This document shows, one piece after another, positions 50,366 to 58,934 of a stretch of DNA of 64,000 nucleotides. The stretch is taken from contig CATLLJ010000001.1 in the NCBI GenBank assembly GCA_950022495.1, forward strand, positions 62,001 to 126,000, in the 5' to 3' direction. Position numbers and translations under genes: made by a program. The notes beneath the pieces are model-generated. The model was not told the DNA's origin. It made no database searches and saw nothing but the letters and a program-made list of their open reading frames with translations. Within the stretch, counting starts at the first letter, position 1, and the number at the start of each line of letters is the position of its first letter. This DNA comes from an uncultured bacterium. Lineage in GTDB: Bacteria > Cyanobacteriota > Vampirovibrionia > Gastranaerophilales > Gastranaerophilaceae.

Positions 50366-50727
50366 TATTTACTTTCTCCGGATTTATCAAGTTCTGATTG
50401 TAATGTTTTAATCTGTTCAATAACAGTAAGTTTTTCTAAACCTTCAGGAGCAAGATTTTTTTCACAACATTTAGTGATTAAATCATCAAGTATTTTAGCT
50501 AATTCAGCATCTGATTTCTTTTCAAGCTCATTGTCTGTGCTTTCATTTTCTGTATGGTTCGGATTATTACTTTCTCCGGATTTATCGAGTTCTGATTTTT
50601 CTGATGAAACCGAACCACTTATCTGTTTAGCCCATGGCGGACATTTTTTGTCGGTGATTTCTATAATTTGTCCGACTTTAACAATACTGCCTTTGTAGAA
50701 GGCTTTTATCTTACACATAACTTTCAT
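50365..50727 (-). CDS. Small phage protein with repeated SELDKSGES motif
   Basis: This 120-residue protein has an N-terminal strand-like domain (MCKIKAFYKGSIVKVGQIIEITDKKCPPWAKQI) and an acidic low-complexity region with SELDKSGES twice (near residue 46 and at the very end), encoded by a 30-base repeat with one mismatch (50369-50398 and 50567-50596). Its N-terminus resembles small phage head-decoration or completion proteins, but not enough to name. Confidence 0.6.
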   Translation of the reverse strand: MKVMCKIKAFYKGSIVKVGQIIEITDKKCPPWAKQISGSVSSEKSELDKSGESNNPNHTENESTDNELEKKSDAELAKILDDLITKCCEKNLAPEGLEKLTVIEQIKTLQSELDKSGESK

Positions 50728-50837
50728 AAATTTTTCTCCTTATTTTTTATGGAATAGAGGGTAACCTAAAAGGCACCCTCTATAAAAAGAATATGTCAGT
50801 CATCACTGTACACTATTCTTGTTTTTAACTAATAAAT

Positions 50838-51254
50838 TTACATATCCTGATAAGAATTATCGTGTCCTGCAATCACACCGGCAGTAACCGCACCTGCTGT
50901 AATTGTTTTACTTGCTTCGGCTGTCGGAGTGTAATACAACCTCATATACCCGAGATTACCTTTTGGCATGAAAGAAATCGGGAATTTAGAACCGGCTTTC
51001 AAATCAGCGGCAGTAAGTGTTGAAGATACCAGTGTTGTAGGTGTGGTGAATTCAGCATCAGCAGAAGTTTGAACATCAACCTTTAAATTTGCCGCACCTG
51101 CAAAAGTTTCAACAACTTGAACAAGTAACGGAATTTGAGTACCGAAAGCAACTTCATTAAGAAAACCGTCAGACATTTTAACAACATTATCAGATGCAAC
51201 CGCAGTTGTAATCTTCTGGTTGTTAGAAAACTGATTTTGACTATCAATTAACAT
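50838..51254 (-). CDS. Bbp16-like capsid cement protein
   Basis: This is a 138-residue protein. I chose the ATG at 51254 (AGGAG eight bases upstream) over 51287. MLIDSQNQFSNNQKITT, then IPLLVQVVETFAGAANLKVDVQTSADAEFTTPTTLVSS and NLGYMRLYYTPT match the Bbp16 family of capsid cement proteins from Bordetella phage BPP-1. It decorates the capsid lattice. It lies directly downstream of the major capsid gene. Confidence 0.85.
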   Translation of the reverse strand: MLIDSQNQFSNNQKITTAVASDNVVKMSDGFLNEVAFGTQIPLLVQVVETFAGAANLKVDVQTSADAEFTTPTTLVSSTLTAADLKAGSKFPISFMPKGNLGYMRLYYTPTAEASKTITAGAVTAGVIAGHDNSYQDM

Positions 51255-51350
51255 ATTTATTTCTCCTATGTTGGAAGTACATAACAAAGAGAAGTTTCAG
51301 AGAGGAAACTTCTCAAAACTCATTTATTAAATAAGGTGAGGTGTTTCAAC

Positions 51351-52346
51351 TTATGCAACTTTATCTTCTGTATTTAGAATTTTGTTGCAAGTTTTTACAG
51401 GAATGCCTAAGAACTCAACAATTTTCTTTCCGCCGACTTCATTTAAAGTGAGGTGAACATTTGTTTTATTCATAGCCTGTTTATGCAAGAATGTTCTAAC
51501 TTTTCTGTTGCAGTAAATAACGGTTCTTCCTGTTTTGTTGTAATCATCAATCTGATTGAATGCATCAACCATTTTGTCAATCAAATCAGCGGCATCTTTA
51601 GTACCGAGTTTGGAAACATCAATATTTGCAATTCTGCAAGTAGAGCGATAATCTCTAACAGTTAAGCCGACAAACCATTTGTACAAGTCTCTATAAACTT
51701 CATACATTTTGCCGTTAGGTAATTCTTTAGTCTGCTGTCCTTTATCTTCATGTTGCAAACCTGCTTTTGAACCTTTTGGATAAAGCAGATGAGTATGCAA
51801 ATCTCCCCAAGTTACAAACCAGATAGAAGTATTTGTTGTACCTTCACCGCCTGCATCAATAACCCAGTTACCGATAGATTTTTCATCGGTAGATAATTTA
51901 TTATATCGGTTTGCTAACCCGTCAAATGCGGCAGGATTAGTTTTTTTATTACCGTAGAATAAATTTTCTTCAACTGTTTGGTTCATTGATTCAATAAATC
52001 CAAGTGATTCATTTAATCTGAATTGATTAGTATCACTGTTCATATCAGCAAGGTCTTTGTCAACTTCGGAATAAACTTCAAGCATCCCTGTTGAATCGGT
52101 AATTTGTGTATATTGACCTTTTGAACATTGAACACCGTCATAGAATTGTCTGAATTCTGCTTCCGGCAAACCGTTTCTTACAGTAGTTTTGTTAGAATCA
52201 CCGTTATTACATTCTTTAACAATGGCATCATCTAAAACAGAACTTGTTTGAGCAAGTAAATCAATAATTGTACTTGTAACTTTTCCGTTTTCGGTTTGAG
52301 CTAATTTGTCCTTCAAGGTCAAATAAGTATCTCCCACAATAGGCAT
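51351..52346 (-). CDS. Phage major capsid protein (BPP-1 Bbp17-like)
   Basis: This 331-residue capsid protein has the pattern of the BPP-1 group: LTLKDKLAQTENGKVTSTIIDLLAQTSSVLDDAIVKECN, then a central FRLNESLGFIESMNQTVEENLFYGN and C-terminal GKKIVEFLGIPVKTCNKIL. It is a HK97-fold shell protein, unrelated at this level to the prophage 1 capsid. The next gene downstream is its cement protein and the gene upstream is the scaffold. Strong AGGAG site. Confidence 0.88.
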   Translation of the reverse strand: MPIVGDTYLTLKDKLAQTENGKVTSTIIDLLAQTSSVLDDAIVKECNNGDSNKTTVRNGLPEAEFRQFYDGVQCSKGQYTQITDSTGMLEVYSEVDKDLADMNSDTNQFRLNESLGFIESMNQTVEENLFYGNKKTNPAAFDGLANRYNKLSTDEKSIGNWVIDAGGEGTTNTSIWFVTWGDLHTHLLYPKGSKAGLQHEDKGQQTKELPNGKMYEVYRDLYKWFVGLTVRDYRSTCRIANIDVSKLGTKDAADLIDKMVDAFNQIDDYNKTGRTVIYCNRKVRTFLHKQAMNKTNVHLTLNEVGGKKIVEFLGIPVKTCNKILNTEDKVA

Positions 52347-52460
52347 AATTCTATCTCCTTCTTATTCTTGAGATTTATTGCGGTGAAAAAAGCTAAAAGC
52401 AACACCAAAACAATAAATCAGTACTTAACAATGAGTTATTAACTGTTAACCCGAACATAA

Positions 52461-53129
52461 CTAATTTTTTGAACCGTATAGAATGTCCGCTGGTCTTTCA
52501 GTACCTGCAGGAATTCTCGCATCAGGAATTCTGTCATTTTCACAAAGTTTCCCAATGTTATGGAAAGTTTTAATAAATTCAGGGTGATTAGTTAAACCCT
52601 TTGACTTTAACAGTTGCGTAAACCCCTCTGTTGCAACTGCTTTTACACCCAAGTTTGCAGTAGTTAAGTACTGGCTGTACTCCTCATCTGAAAATGCGTT
52701 TAACTCTTCATCCTGACTTAACATCTGCTCGTATGATTGTGCTTCCGCTTTTTGCAGTTCAGTTGCAAGATTGGTAACATCAGCCATATTTTTACCGGTT
52801 AGCTCAACTGCAAGATTCATCAATTTGTTAGCAGATTGGTTAGAAAGATTGAGTTCTTTAGCAATTACATCAAACTTGCCTACCATTTCTTTGTCGAGTT
52901 CCATCCCCTCCGGCAAAGATACATCAGAATAGTCAAAAATTTCTGGAGAACCGTAAATCTCGCTATCCCTATTTCCCTCTTCATTTTCTTTGTTTTGTTG
53001 TTCCTGCGGATTTTCAGCACCTTCATTACTATTGCCATCAGCAGGATTTAAGTCTTGAGAATTAGTCTCTAAATCATCATTTTGAATACTCAAATCATCT
53101 GTTCTTTCTAAATCATTTTCCGGTGGCAT
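52461..53129 (-). CDS. Capsid scaffolding protein
   Basis: This 222-residue protein has an acidic Asn/Asp/Glu/Gln-rich N-terminus (about 1-60), then SPEIFDYSDVSLPEGMELDKEMVGKFDVIAKELNLSNQSANKLMNLAVEL, a pattern common in phage scaffolds, and a basic helical end that would contact the coat. It is removed or released during maturation in such phages. It precedes the capsid gene in the classic order. Confidence 0.78.
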   Translation of the reverse strand: MPPENDLERTDDLSIQNDDLETNSQDLNPADGNSNEGAENPQEQQNKENEEGNRDSEIYGSPEIFDYSDVSLPEGMELDKEMVGKFDVIAKELNLSNQSANKLMNLAVELTGKNMADVTNLATELQKAEAQSYEQMLSQDEELNAFSDEEYSQYLTTANLGVKAVATEGFTQLLKSKGLTNHPEFIKTFHNIGKLCENDRIPDARIPAGTERPADILYGSKN

Positions 53130-53370
53130 AAATTTTTCTCCTTTCTTTTAATAATTCTGTATATTTTTCCGGATTAGCTTCGTAGATGTTATCCAGAAGC
53201 CACAATCCTTTTTCACGTTTCCCTAATGTCATAAAAATTTGTTTATCCGACAAATTAGGATTTATTCCGCGATCAAAAGCTCCCAGCTTGTCGAGTAATA
53301 AAAGAACAAACTTAAACCCGTCCTTATCACATAAAACATTAGATAAAATTTCCAAATCACTTTTATCCAT
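53113..53370 (-). CDS. Bbp19-like protein
   Basis: This 85-residue protein has the pattern of Bbp19 proteins: LCDKDGFKFVLLLLDKLGAFDRGINP, then FMTLGKREKGLWLLDNIYEANPEKYTELLKER. The role is not known beyond location in the head cluster of BPP-1-like phages. It overlaps the scaffold gene by 17 bases. GGAG site. Confidence 0.8.
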   Translation of the reverse strand: MDKSDLEILSNVLCDKDGFKFVLLLLDKLGAFDRGINPNLSDKQIFMTLGKREKGLWLLDNIYEANPEKYTELLKERRKIYATGK

Positions 53371-53468
53371 AAAAATCTCCAGTGTTCAAAAAACAAAAAA
53401 TGAGGGCATAATCAAGTTCACAAACATAAAGAAAGGAGAATACACCCGCCCTCAAAGGTGTAAAATCT

Positions 53469-55166
53469 CTATAATCCCATACGAGTTGCCATATCAGCAC
53501 CAATACTGTCAACTCCGCCCATGTTTTTAATCATTTCAGAACCTTGTTGAAGTGCCATCATTTGTTTTTGCTGTTCTTCTTCTTTTTGTTTTTGAACACG
53601 GTACTTATTAACCTCTTCTGTCGGAACAACATATTCCGGATTAACATTTGCAATATCCGCATAATCATCAATAATTTTATCGACATTAGCTTTTTTTAAT
53701 GCAGTCGGGTCATAAGTATTTGCGATATTAGCAACAAATGTTGTATATCTTTCAATAGTGGCAATACCTTTAACTTTTTGAGCGATTGCAAGAGCTGAAA
53801 CAAATTCCGTTTCAAGTTCTTCGGCTTGTATCATTTCAGGCGGTTCAGGCATAATTCCTGTTTCAATAGTTTCAAAGAATATCCAGTCGTGGACACTGTG
53901 CAAACCTTTATGAACTTGGTCTAATAACGGTGATAACAAGACCATTTTTTCTTCTTTGATTTCATTTACTTCTGTAGCGGTTCTGCCGCGTTCTGCGGTG
54001 TTGAGAATTACCGCAAACAAATCATTGTAAAAATGTTCCTTAATAGCCTGTCTTAACTTTTCATTATTTTGTTCAAGCTGCATAATTTGCGGCGGAACTT
54101 CGTAAATAGGTGAAATACCTCTGCCGTTTTCATCTTCCCAGATTATCTGACCTGATGCGTCGTTAAGTCCTTTAGTTTTTTGCAAACTTGCAGGACCTTT
54201 ATATAAAGGTGAAACAATCTTTTTCAAACCTTTTGAATATTCTTTTACCTGCATCATCAACTGTCTTGCATCCGGTAATGCCTCAATTCCGGGGCAGTTT
54301 GACGGATAGGTATCTTCGCCGTTTACCTCTGCTTCAAATACTGCAAAAGGAAATCTGTCAAAGCCTGATAATTTTAAGAAACTATCTTCACCGGCAAGAA
54401 ATGTTGCGGAAATATACTTCTTATGTCGTGCAAGCGGTGATTTTGGATTATATTCTTTGTTCGGTTCAACAAAATAAACAATCTCAAACCAAGAATCACT
54501 ATTGTTGTCATAAGCATCTTTAACCGCTTGCGGACATTTATCATAGCCGTATTTTTCAACAATATTTTTTGCTGATTCTTTATAGTTCCTGCAAAGAGTA
54601 TCAACATCCCCTCTATGGTCTTTTGAATATCTGTAAGACCCCATTGGCAATAATTTAAAATTAACAACAGTTTTAAAATCAGGTTCCATGGATAAACAGG
54701 AAAATCCGAAACTTCCAAGCTGTTTATAAACACCTAACATATTTTGATAGAAATTAGAGGCAGCTAAAATTCTTCGTTGAAGTTCTTCTTGTTGATAACA
54801 CCAAACTTTTACTTCATTTATTTTGTTAAGTTTCCTTCGTTTCATTTGAAACTTAAACCAGCGATTAGCGGCAGATGTAGCACCAGATTGCATACCTGAT
54901 GCAAAATTCTTAACAGCAGTGAGAGTAATTGAATCAAGGATTTTTTTTGATTTTTTAATAGGTTTATTGATATCAGTTACAAGAAACCTGCTCATACGAG
55001 GAGCAAAAAACTCGGATAATTCTTGTAAATCAGGTCTTCTCTGATTAAAAACATTATCCATCTGTGCTTTTCTTTTTTGAAAATATTCAGTGGTATAAGA
55101 AAAGCTTTTTGGTTTCTTAACAGGAATAATTTTTTCTTCCTTAACTTCTAAACCTTTTAAACTCAT
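53469..55166 (-). CDS. Phage portal protein (head-tail connector family)
   Basis: This 565-residue protein matches podovirus head-tail connector portals: YFQKRKAQMDNVFNQRRPDLQELSEFFAPRMSRF at the N-terminus, then LPMGSYRYSKDHRGDVDTLCRNY, SGQIIWEDENGRGISPIYEVPPQI and AERGRTATEVNEIKEEKMVLLSPLLDQVHKGLHSVHDWIF near the stem. A Gln-rich tail (KQKEEEQQKQMMALQ) ends it. It is not closely similar to the prophage 1 portal. It lies after the large terminase. Confidence 0.92.
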   Translation of the reverse strand: MSLKGLEVKEEKIIPVKKPKSFSYTTEYFQKRKAQMDNVFNQRRPDLQELSEFFAPRMSRFLVTDINKPIKKSKKILDSITLTAVKNFASGMQSGATSAANRWFKFQMKRRKLNKINEVKVWCYQQEELQRRILAASNFYQNMLGVYKQLGSFGFSCLSMEPDFKTVVNFKLLPMGSYRYSKDHRGDVDTLCRNYKESAKNIVEKYGYDKCPQAVKDAYDNNSDSWFEIVYFVEPNKEYNPKSPLARHKKYISATFLAGEDSFLKLSGFDRFPFAVFEAEVNGEDTYPSNCPGIEALPDARQLMMQVKEYSKGLKKIVSPLYKGPASLQKTKGLNDASGQIIWEDENGRGISPIYEVPPQIMQLEQNNEKLRQAIKEHFYNDLFAVILNTAERGRTATEVNEIKEEKMVLLSPLLDQVHKGLHSVHDWIFFETIETGIMPEPPEMIQAEELETEFVSALAIAQKVKGIATIERYTTFVANIANTYDPTALKKANVDKIIDDYADIANVNPEYVVPTEEVNKYRVQKQKEEEQQKQMMALQQGSEMIKNMGGVDSIGADMATRMGL

Positions 55167-55168
55167 TA

Positions 55169-55375
55169 TTACTCCCCTAATAAGCCTTTTTTCCTAGTTG
55201 TAGCTTCATCAAGCAGACCTCTTGCAGATGTTTTGATATTTCTGCTTGCTAAAGACCCTGTTTTATTTCTTGTACTGGTAGATGCTTTAGAAACTGCGGC
55301 ATCTGCGGCGGTGGGTACTGCAACCGTTGCAGTTTCTGTTTTTTCCGCTTGCGGCATTTTAGGTGTTGAACACAT
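55169..55375 (-). CDS. Small Ala/Thr-rich phage protein
   Basis: This 68-residue basic protein with many Ala, Thr and Ser (VAVPTAADAAVSKASTSTRNK) ends in KKGLLGE. I do not recognise it. It sits between the portal and large terminase genes with GGAG before the ATG. Short Ala/Thr-rich proteins at this place occur in related phages. Possibly a head-completion or accessory protein. Confidence 0.65.
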   Translation of the reverse strand: MCSTPKMPQAEKTETATVAVPTAADAAVSKASTSTRNKTGSLASRNIKTSARGLLDEATTRKKGLLGE

Positions 55376-55394
55376 ATTTTATCTCCTCAAATAT

Positions 55395-56732
55395 TTAGTC
55401 GTACAATTCAAAATCAGTATTCATCTGATAAGCTTGAGAGTTTTTATTATTTACAGGATTTACAAAATACTGCGGATAATAGTTAATCCCGTAAATTCCC
55501 ATCATCAAAGTATCAGAATAATCCGGTGATTCGTTATGTTCTTTCCGGATTTCGTCTTTACTCCAGATATAAATTTTTCCTGTCTTAGGGTTCCAGTTTA
55601 ATTTCATATACTCAAGCTGTCTTGCTGTTTGCTGACAGTTGAGTTTTAAAAATCCTTCATCCAGCATATCCGCAACGCATAAATATCCGTCGCATCTTGC
55701 ATTACCGGACATATCGGATATTCTTTTTGCCGCCATTGCACCGCGAAAAGCAATTACGTTTTCAAGACTGTTTTTTAGCGAACACATAATGGAATATCCA
55801 AGCCCATCCGCATCACCGATTAAACAATTAGGCTTCCACTTTGCATAAAGGTTCATTATCTTGCCTTTAGTTATATCGGTATCTTTTTCAGTCCAAGTAA
55901 TTGTTTCAACATCTTCCCATACAGAATATGCAACCTGAACAAGTCTTTTAGCAACTGTTAAATCTCCGCCAGATGCGGCTAAGTCAACCGCCATAATAGA
56001 ATGGTTAGGATGGCTTTCATTGTTGTATTTAAGAGTTAAAGCCTGTTCGATTTTTGCAGATGAAACTAGGTGATTTTGCCCCTGTTCTTTAGGATTGCCA
56101 AGCCATATATGATTATATTTTGCCAAGTTTTTCCTCTTGCATTCTTCGGCTTCATCAATAAGTTTTTGAGGGCAATACGGATTTTCATAATAGTTAATAT
56201 GAATGTGCAAACAATTTCGCCGAGATACACAATATTGATAAACCGCATCATTCTTAACATACCTGTTCATTGTAAAGATAATTATTGAATTTTCTTTACG
56301 AATAGTCGGAACAATAACATCTAAAGCACGTTCGGTTACGGTTTCAGCTTCATCAATCCAGAGAATGTCAACTCCTTCAAGCCCTTTAACGTTAACAATT
56401 TCCTGTTCTCTAAACCCTTTGAAAAATATTACAGAACCTGTTTTTCTGTGAATAATACGTTTATCGGAGACATCAAAATCAAGATTATATTCAGTAATAA
56501 GATTTTTAAAAAGAGCTAAAACTGAATCCTTAACCGAATCCTTAATAACACGACCGACACAGACAATAACTTTTCTGCGTTCTGCAATATAAAGAATTAT
56601 CCTGCCTATTGAATGTGTTTTGCCTGAACCTCTGCCACCTTCGGCAAGAAACAGTGAAAAATTATTTAAGTTAAAAAGGATAGGTAATAACTTCGGGGGA
56701 ATATCAAGAATTTTCGGAAGTTTTATTTTCAT
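55395..56732 (-). CDS. terL: Phage terminase large subunit
   Basis: This 445-residue packaging motor has Walker A GGRGSGKT near residues 32-39, Walker B VDILWIDEAE near 121-130, and the nuclease acids in AVDLAASGGD near 247, IGDADGLGY near 304 and SPDYSDTLMMGIYG near 406. Length is normal. It overlaps the small terminase gene by 29 bases. It differs from the prophage 1 large terminase, so the two phages come from different lineages. Confidence 0.95.
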   Translation of the reverse strand: MKIKLPKILDIPPKLLPILFNLNNFSLFLAEGGRGSGKTHSIGRIILYIAERRKVIVCVGRVIKDSVKDSVLALFKNLITEYNLDFDVSDKRIIHRKTGSVIFFKGFREQEIVNVKGLEGVDILWIDEAETVTERALDVIVPTIRKENSIIIFTMNRYVKNDAVYQYCVSRRNCLHIHINYYENPYCPQKLIDEAEECKRKNLAKYNHIWLGNPKEQGQNHLVSSAKIEQALTLKYNNESHPNHSIMAVDLAASGGDLTVAKRLVQVAYSVWEDVETITWTEKDTDITKGKIMNLYAKWKPNCLIGDADGLGYSIMCSLKNSLENVIAFRGAMAAKRISDMSGNARCDGYLCVADMLDEGFLKLNCQQTARQLEYMKLNWNPKTGKIYIWSKDEIRKEHNESPDYSDTLMMGIYGINYYPQYFVNPVNNKNSQAYQMNTDFELYD

Positions 56733-57198
56733 TGATTATGTCCTCGCCAATATTCAGCTCAAGCGGAACACCGTCAACCTCAACCTCACCCATTTGAACA
56801 ACAACATTGTTATTTACTTGAGCATCATCCTGCATCAGTCCTTTTAACTTACATTTCATTTCAATAGCTTTGTTAGCGGCTTGAACATTAGGTCTGCCGT
56901 ACAAATCTTTACTCTCAAGAGCAATAATTTTCATATCTTCAAATTCATTGAAAGCATCATCAATGGTATAATTGATTTCTTGCTCAATATGCTCCTGCAT
57001 ATTCTTTCTGTAATGAGCTATCCATGGGGTAATCTTAGGGTTTTTCAATAATCTTGACGCTTCAACATGACAGGTTGCAGTATTTGCAGTTGTATTGTAA
57101 GCAGTCTTGTAAGCTTCTGTAGCATTAAAACCATTAATAATGTATTGCTTTACAAATTCATTTTGTTTTTCGGATAATTCCGGTAAATCGTAACTCAT
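56704..57198 (-). CDS. terS: Phage terminase small subunit
   Basis: This is a 164-residue protein. I chose the ATG at 57198 next to GGTG; the frame starts with a TTG at 57207. LPELSEKQNEFVKQYIINGFNATEAYKTAYN...CHVEASRLLKNPKITPWIAHYRK is the HTH and linker of Terminase_2 small subunits. An acidic C-terminal tail with coiled-coil character follows. It is the first protein of the packaging cluster after the zinc-ribbon gene, with a GC-richer structured gap upstream. Confidence 0.92.
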   Translation of the reverse strand: MSYDLPELSEKQNEFVKQYIINGFNATEAYKTAYNTTANTATCHVEASRLLKNPKITPWIAHYRKNMQEHIEQEINYTIDDAFNEFEDMKIIALESKDLYGRPNVQAANKAIEMKCKLKGLMQDDAQVNNNVVVQMGEVEVDGVPLELNIGEDIINENKTSENS

Positions 57199-57214
57199 AA
57201 TCACCAACTAAATC

Positions 57215-57255
57215 CGGTTTCACGAAAAAGAAATTAACTCCCTTCCGTGAAACCG
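57215..57255. other. 10-base inverted repeat between the zinc-ribbon and terS genes
   Basis: CGGTTTCACG (57215-57224) pairs with CGTGAAACCG (57246-57255). The loop is 21 bases. It is close to the terS start, where pac or cos sites are often found, but a hairpin in the message is another option. Confidence 0.5.
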
Positions 57256-57377
57256 ATACTTTATACCCTCGCCTAAAACGGCAACGCTCATACTTGCAAC
57301 GAAAGCTCAACGCTTACGTTGACGCGTATTCGTCTCTCGCTATGCTCGTGCCTCTGCTCGGGTATGATTAGAGAGTT

Positions 57378-57773
57378 TTATATGTTTACAATAGTTTTTT
57401 CAAGCCGTTTATTACCTGTAGCAAAATCACAGGCATAATGTTTAATACGTACGATATCACCTTTTTTGTTTTTGTATTCTTTGTTAAGTCCGTAAACCCA
57501 CTTTTGAAAGTGTTTGTGTTGTGAGAATGTACGCTTGTTCTTTAATCTGCGGAGTTCCCGTTTTATAACTTTTTGAGCTTCTGTACCGAAGAAAGTATCT
57601 GTGAAAGGTTTGTTGTCAATTTTTCTTACTTCAATGAGTTGAGCCAAATCGTTGCGACAAACTTTACATTTAGAAATTATTAACAATCTGTCTGTAAAAT
57701 CTTTAATGTCTTTAAGCTCCAGCACTTCAAACACATTGTTTTTAGCACCGCAAACACCGCATTGAACTAACAT
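57378..57773 (-). CDS. Zinc-ribbon phage protein at the head of the late operon
   Basis: This 131-residue protein has CGVCG near residue 5 and CKVC near residue 36, a split zinc ribbon, and a basic helical C-terminal half (EAQKVIKRELRRLKNKRTF). It is of the same layout as the 117-residue protein of prophage 1 (10312-10665). Its start has AGGAG upstream and a 45-base inverted repeat just before. A late-gene regulator or nucleic-acid-binding role is inferred. Confidence 0.7.
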   Translation of the reverse strand: MLVQCGVCGAKNNVFEVLELKDIKDFTDRLLIISKCKVCRNDLAQLIEVRKIDNKPFTDTFFGTEAQKVIKRELRRLKNKRTFSQHKHFQKWVYGLNKEYKNKKGDIVRIKHYACDFATGNKRLEKTIVNI

Positions 57774-57790
57774 AATAAACCTCTCCTAAG

Positions 57791-57835
57791 CCTGATAATA
57801 ACTGTGTCAAAATTTTTTGACACAGTTATATCAGG
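57791..57835 (-). promoter_or_regulatory. Long inverted repeat before the first late gene
   Basis: CCTGAT-A-ATAACTGTGTCAAAA pairs with TTTTGACACAGTTAT-ATCAGG over nearly its full length. It lies 17 bases upstream of the zinc-ribbon ATG, next to the ribosome site. An operator (TTGACA present on both strands) or attenuator are both possible. Confidence 0.7.
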
Positions 57836-58291
57836 TACACCGAAAATTACTCCTTGATTTACATACGTCCCCGCCTTTCATTTTTGAAAGAATAAATCAC
57901 ATTTCATAATCTACATTTTGAAAATTAAATCATTTTGAAAAATCTTTCCAGTTTAACTAACTAACAAACTTTTTACAAATTGTATTGAAACATTTGTTTT
58001 TATTGGAAAATTTTCGAGTTTACAATTTGTAATATTTTTTAAATATTTAATTTCCATATTTAAAACTTACAATATTTTTTTATAGAAATCTCGTTGATTG
58101 ATTGAACCGTTGATTGACAAATTGTTTGTAATTACTGTTTTTATTGAAAAAATTCATATTTACATTTGTTCATAATTGAAGAAAAAAGAAAATTTGAGAA
58201 AAGTTTTTTCTGTTTAATACAAATAAAATTATATTTATATAATTTTATTATGTTATTTTATATTATGTTATATTATATTATATTATTTTAT

Positions 58292-58372
58292 TGCATTGCA
58301 CGTGCATATGCACCGCATGATTTGTGCATAATGCAAAACTGTGCAAAAAAAATGCACTGCATGTGCATTGCA
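58292..58372. repeat. Cluster of TGCA tetranucleotides
   Basis: Eleven TGCA occur in 81 bases (starts at 58292, 58297, 58303, 58309, 58325, 58332, 58342, 58353, 58358, 58364 and 58369). The outer parts can pair as a long imperfect inverted repeat. See findings. Confidence 0.75.
58345..58368 (-). terminator. Terminator of the superinfection-type membrane gene
   Basis: On the minus strand ATGCAC-ATGCA-GTGCAT is followed by TTTTTTTT. It lies just past the stop of the gene at 58391-58801. Confidence 0.6.
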
Positions 58373-58390
58373 TTTTTTTAGTATTAACAT

Positions 58391-58801
58391 TTATAACTCA
58401 TTATTAAATAACTTTTGAATTTCTTCTAAACTCCACCCAGAATAATTTCCTTCCATTGTTGCCCTATACTTATTGAAAGTGTTTGTAATTTCATTTAATT
58501 TTTTATATTGATAAATGTTTGTAGCAATACTCAAAATGAGGAAAATAGACATAATTAAGCACATTAGTTTATAATTTAATTTGATAGCTTTTTTATGTTT
58601 GTATAATGCAATAATACTAGATACTACAGCAAATAACAAAGCTATAAGAAAATATTGTCCAAAAGTTTTGATTATTGATTCGATAAAAATATTAAATGTT
58701 CCGTCTTGAATAGAACTTATCCCCATATAGATTATAAATAATAAACTACAGCATAATATAAAAATTATTAACCCTTTTTTACTTTTTTGTTGTTCAGCCA
58801 T
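58391..58801 (-). CDS. Three-span membrane protein, possible superinfection exclusion
   Basis: This 136-residue protein has hydrophobic spans near residues 11-28, 48-66 and 78-97, then a polar tail with TFNKYRATMEGNYSGWSLEEIQKLF. Its place beside the repressor and its own transcription unit suggest a lysogeny-expressed membrane protein, e.g. a superinfection exclusion factor. This is inference only. GGA lies six bases before the ATG. Confidence 0.6.
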   Translation of the reverse strand: MAEQQKSKKGLIIFILCCSLLFIIYMGISSIQDGTFNIFIESIIKTFGQYFLIALLFAVVSSIIALYKHKKAIKLNYKLMCLIMSIFLILSIATNIYQYKKLNEITNTFNKYRATMEGNYSGWSLEEIQKLFNNEL

Positions 58802-58934
58802 AAAATTCCTTTTTGCTAAACTTTATCACAAAATCAATCAAAAGTCTTACGGAATATAAAAACAAATTGCACTACAATGGTAAAGTATTACATAATTATT
58901 CTTAAGTTTGGAATTAAGAAAACGGAGGCTTTAT

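Larger units (their letters stand above)
57774..58390. other. Regulatory gap with operator-like motifs
   Basis: This 617-base AT-rich region has no convincing gene. It holds the 45-base inverted repeat (57791-57835), a GTTTAACTAACTAAC motif (57951-57965) shared with the early operator region, several TTTTATTGAAAA-like segments, and the TGCA cluster (58292-58372). Confidence 0.65.

Noticed and set aside
54188..54523. Plus-strand ORF opposite the portal
   Set aside because: Shadow of the portal gene; no supporting signal.
58166..58381. 71-residue plus-strand ORF in the AT-rich control gap
   Set aside because: It starts without an ATG and ribosome site and reads through the AT repeat and TGCA cluster as Tyr/Leu/Phe low complexity.
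57774..58390. CRISPR array in the repeat-rich control gap
   Set aside because: The TGCA and AT repeats are irregular and short, without regular spacers, and no cas genes are present.
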